Positions 63,984 to 64,000 of a DNA stretch of 64,000 nt are shown one piece after another; positions within the stretch are counted from its first letter, which is position 1; each line of letters opens with the position of its first letter. The stretch spans positions 3,440,501 through 3,504,500 of the forward strand of contig CALZFC010000026.1 of the NCBI GenBank assembly GCA_945643635.1, read 5' to 3'. This DNA comes from Allodiplogaster sudhausi. Taxonomy: Eukaryota; Nematoda; Chromadorea; Rhabditida; Diplogasteridae. The notes beneath the pieces are model-generated. The model worked only from the letters and a program-made list of their open reading frames with translations, did not search any database and had not been told where the DNA came from. The translations under genes and the position numbers were made by a program.

Positions 63984-64000
63984 CTGAAAGGGAGTCAATT

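Noticed and set aside
1..64000. CRISPR arrays, phage, bacterial operons or rRNA
   Set aside because: The window is intron-bearing animal DNA; the repeats present are satellites, microsatellites and a MITE.

Overview
The window is nuclear DNA of an animal, most likely a nematode. Its genes are broken into many short exons by GT-AG introns (and several GC-AG introns). Several genes look like nematode orthologues: a two-thioredoxin-domain protein disulfide isomerase ending in HTEL (PDI-2 type), a vesicular monoamine transporter (CAT-1 type), and a SoxD factor whose HMG box reads like EGL-13. Several start codons sit directly behind a pyrimidine-rich AG acceptor, as expected for trans-splicing or 5'UTR introns. 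Assignment to nematodes is inference from protein resemblance; the genus is unknown.

Layout. 1-3.6 kb is AT-rich and repetitive, with no gene: a diverged 0.5-kb duplication, a ~195-bp tandem array carrying tRNA-like A/B boxes, and a short 43-bp array. 3.75-7.86 kb (minus) is a TOM1-like VHS/GAT endosomal adaptor. It is head-to-head with the PDI gene at 9.49-12.63 kb (plus), whose upstream region holds textbook ERSE and ERSE-II elements. 15.65-19.56 kb (plus) is the VMAT gene. 21.10-22.82 kb (plus) is a guanidine-modifying amidinotransferase/dimethylargininase-superfamily enzyme. 23.15-23.98 kb (plus) is a small secreted cysteine-rich, Kunitz-like protein with its own TATA box. 24-35.6 kb is a gene-poor stretch full of CT/GA microsatellites. 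35.6-43.07 kb (plus) is the SoxD gene with two possible N-termini. 45.12-50.17 kb (minus) is a DM13-domain, plastocyanin-like, probably GPI-anchored protein of the Skeletor/Knickkopf family, with a 403-bp TA-flanked mariner-type MITE in one intron. 50.2-58.6 kb is again gene-poor. 58.59-63.04 kb (minus) is a second, much longer DM13 protein. 63.88-63.98 kb (minus) is the last exon of a gene that continues beyond the window.

Exon models were built by hand from splice sites, reading-frame phase and protein-family similarity. The summed coding length is a multiple of three for every complete model: TOM1 430 aa, PDI 492 aa, VMAT 567 aa, amidinotransferase 284 aa, Kunitz-like 165 aa, SoxD 409 aa, DM13/GPI 539 aa, DM13-long about 1017 aa. 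Functional links between neighbours are not obvious, except that the two DM13 genes look like a local paralogous pair. No prokaryotic-type system, CRISPR array, rRNA or confident tRNA gene was seen.
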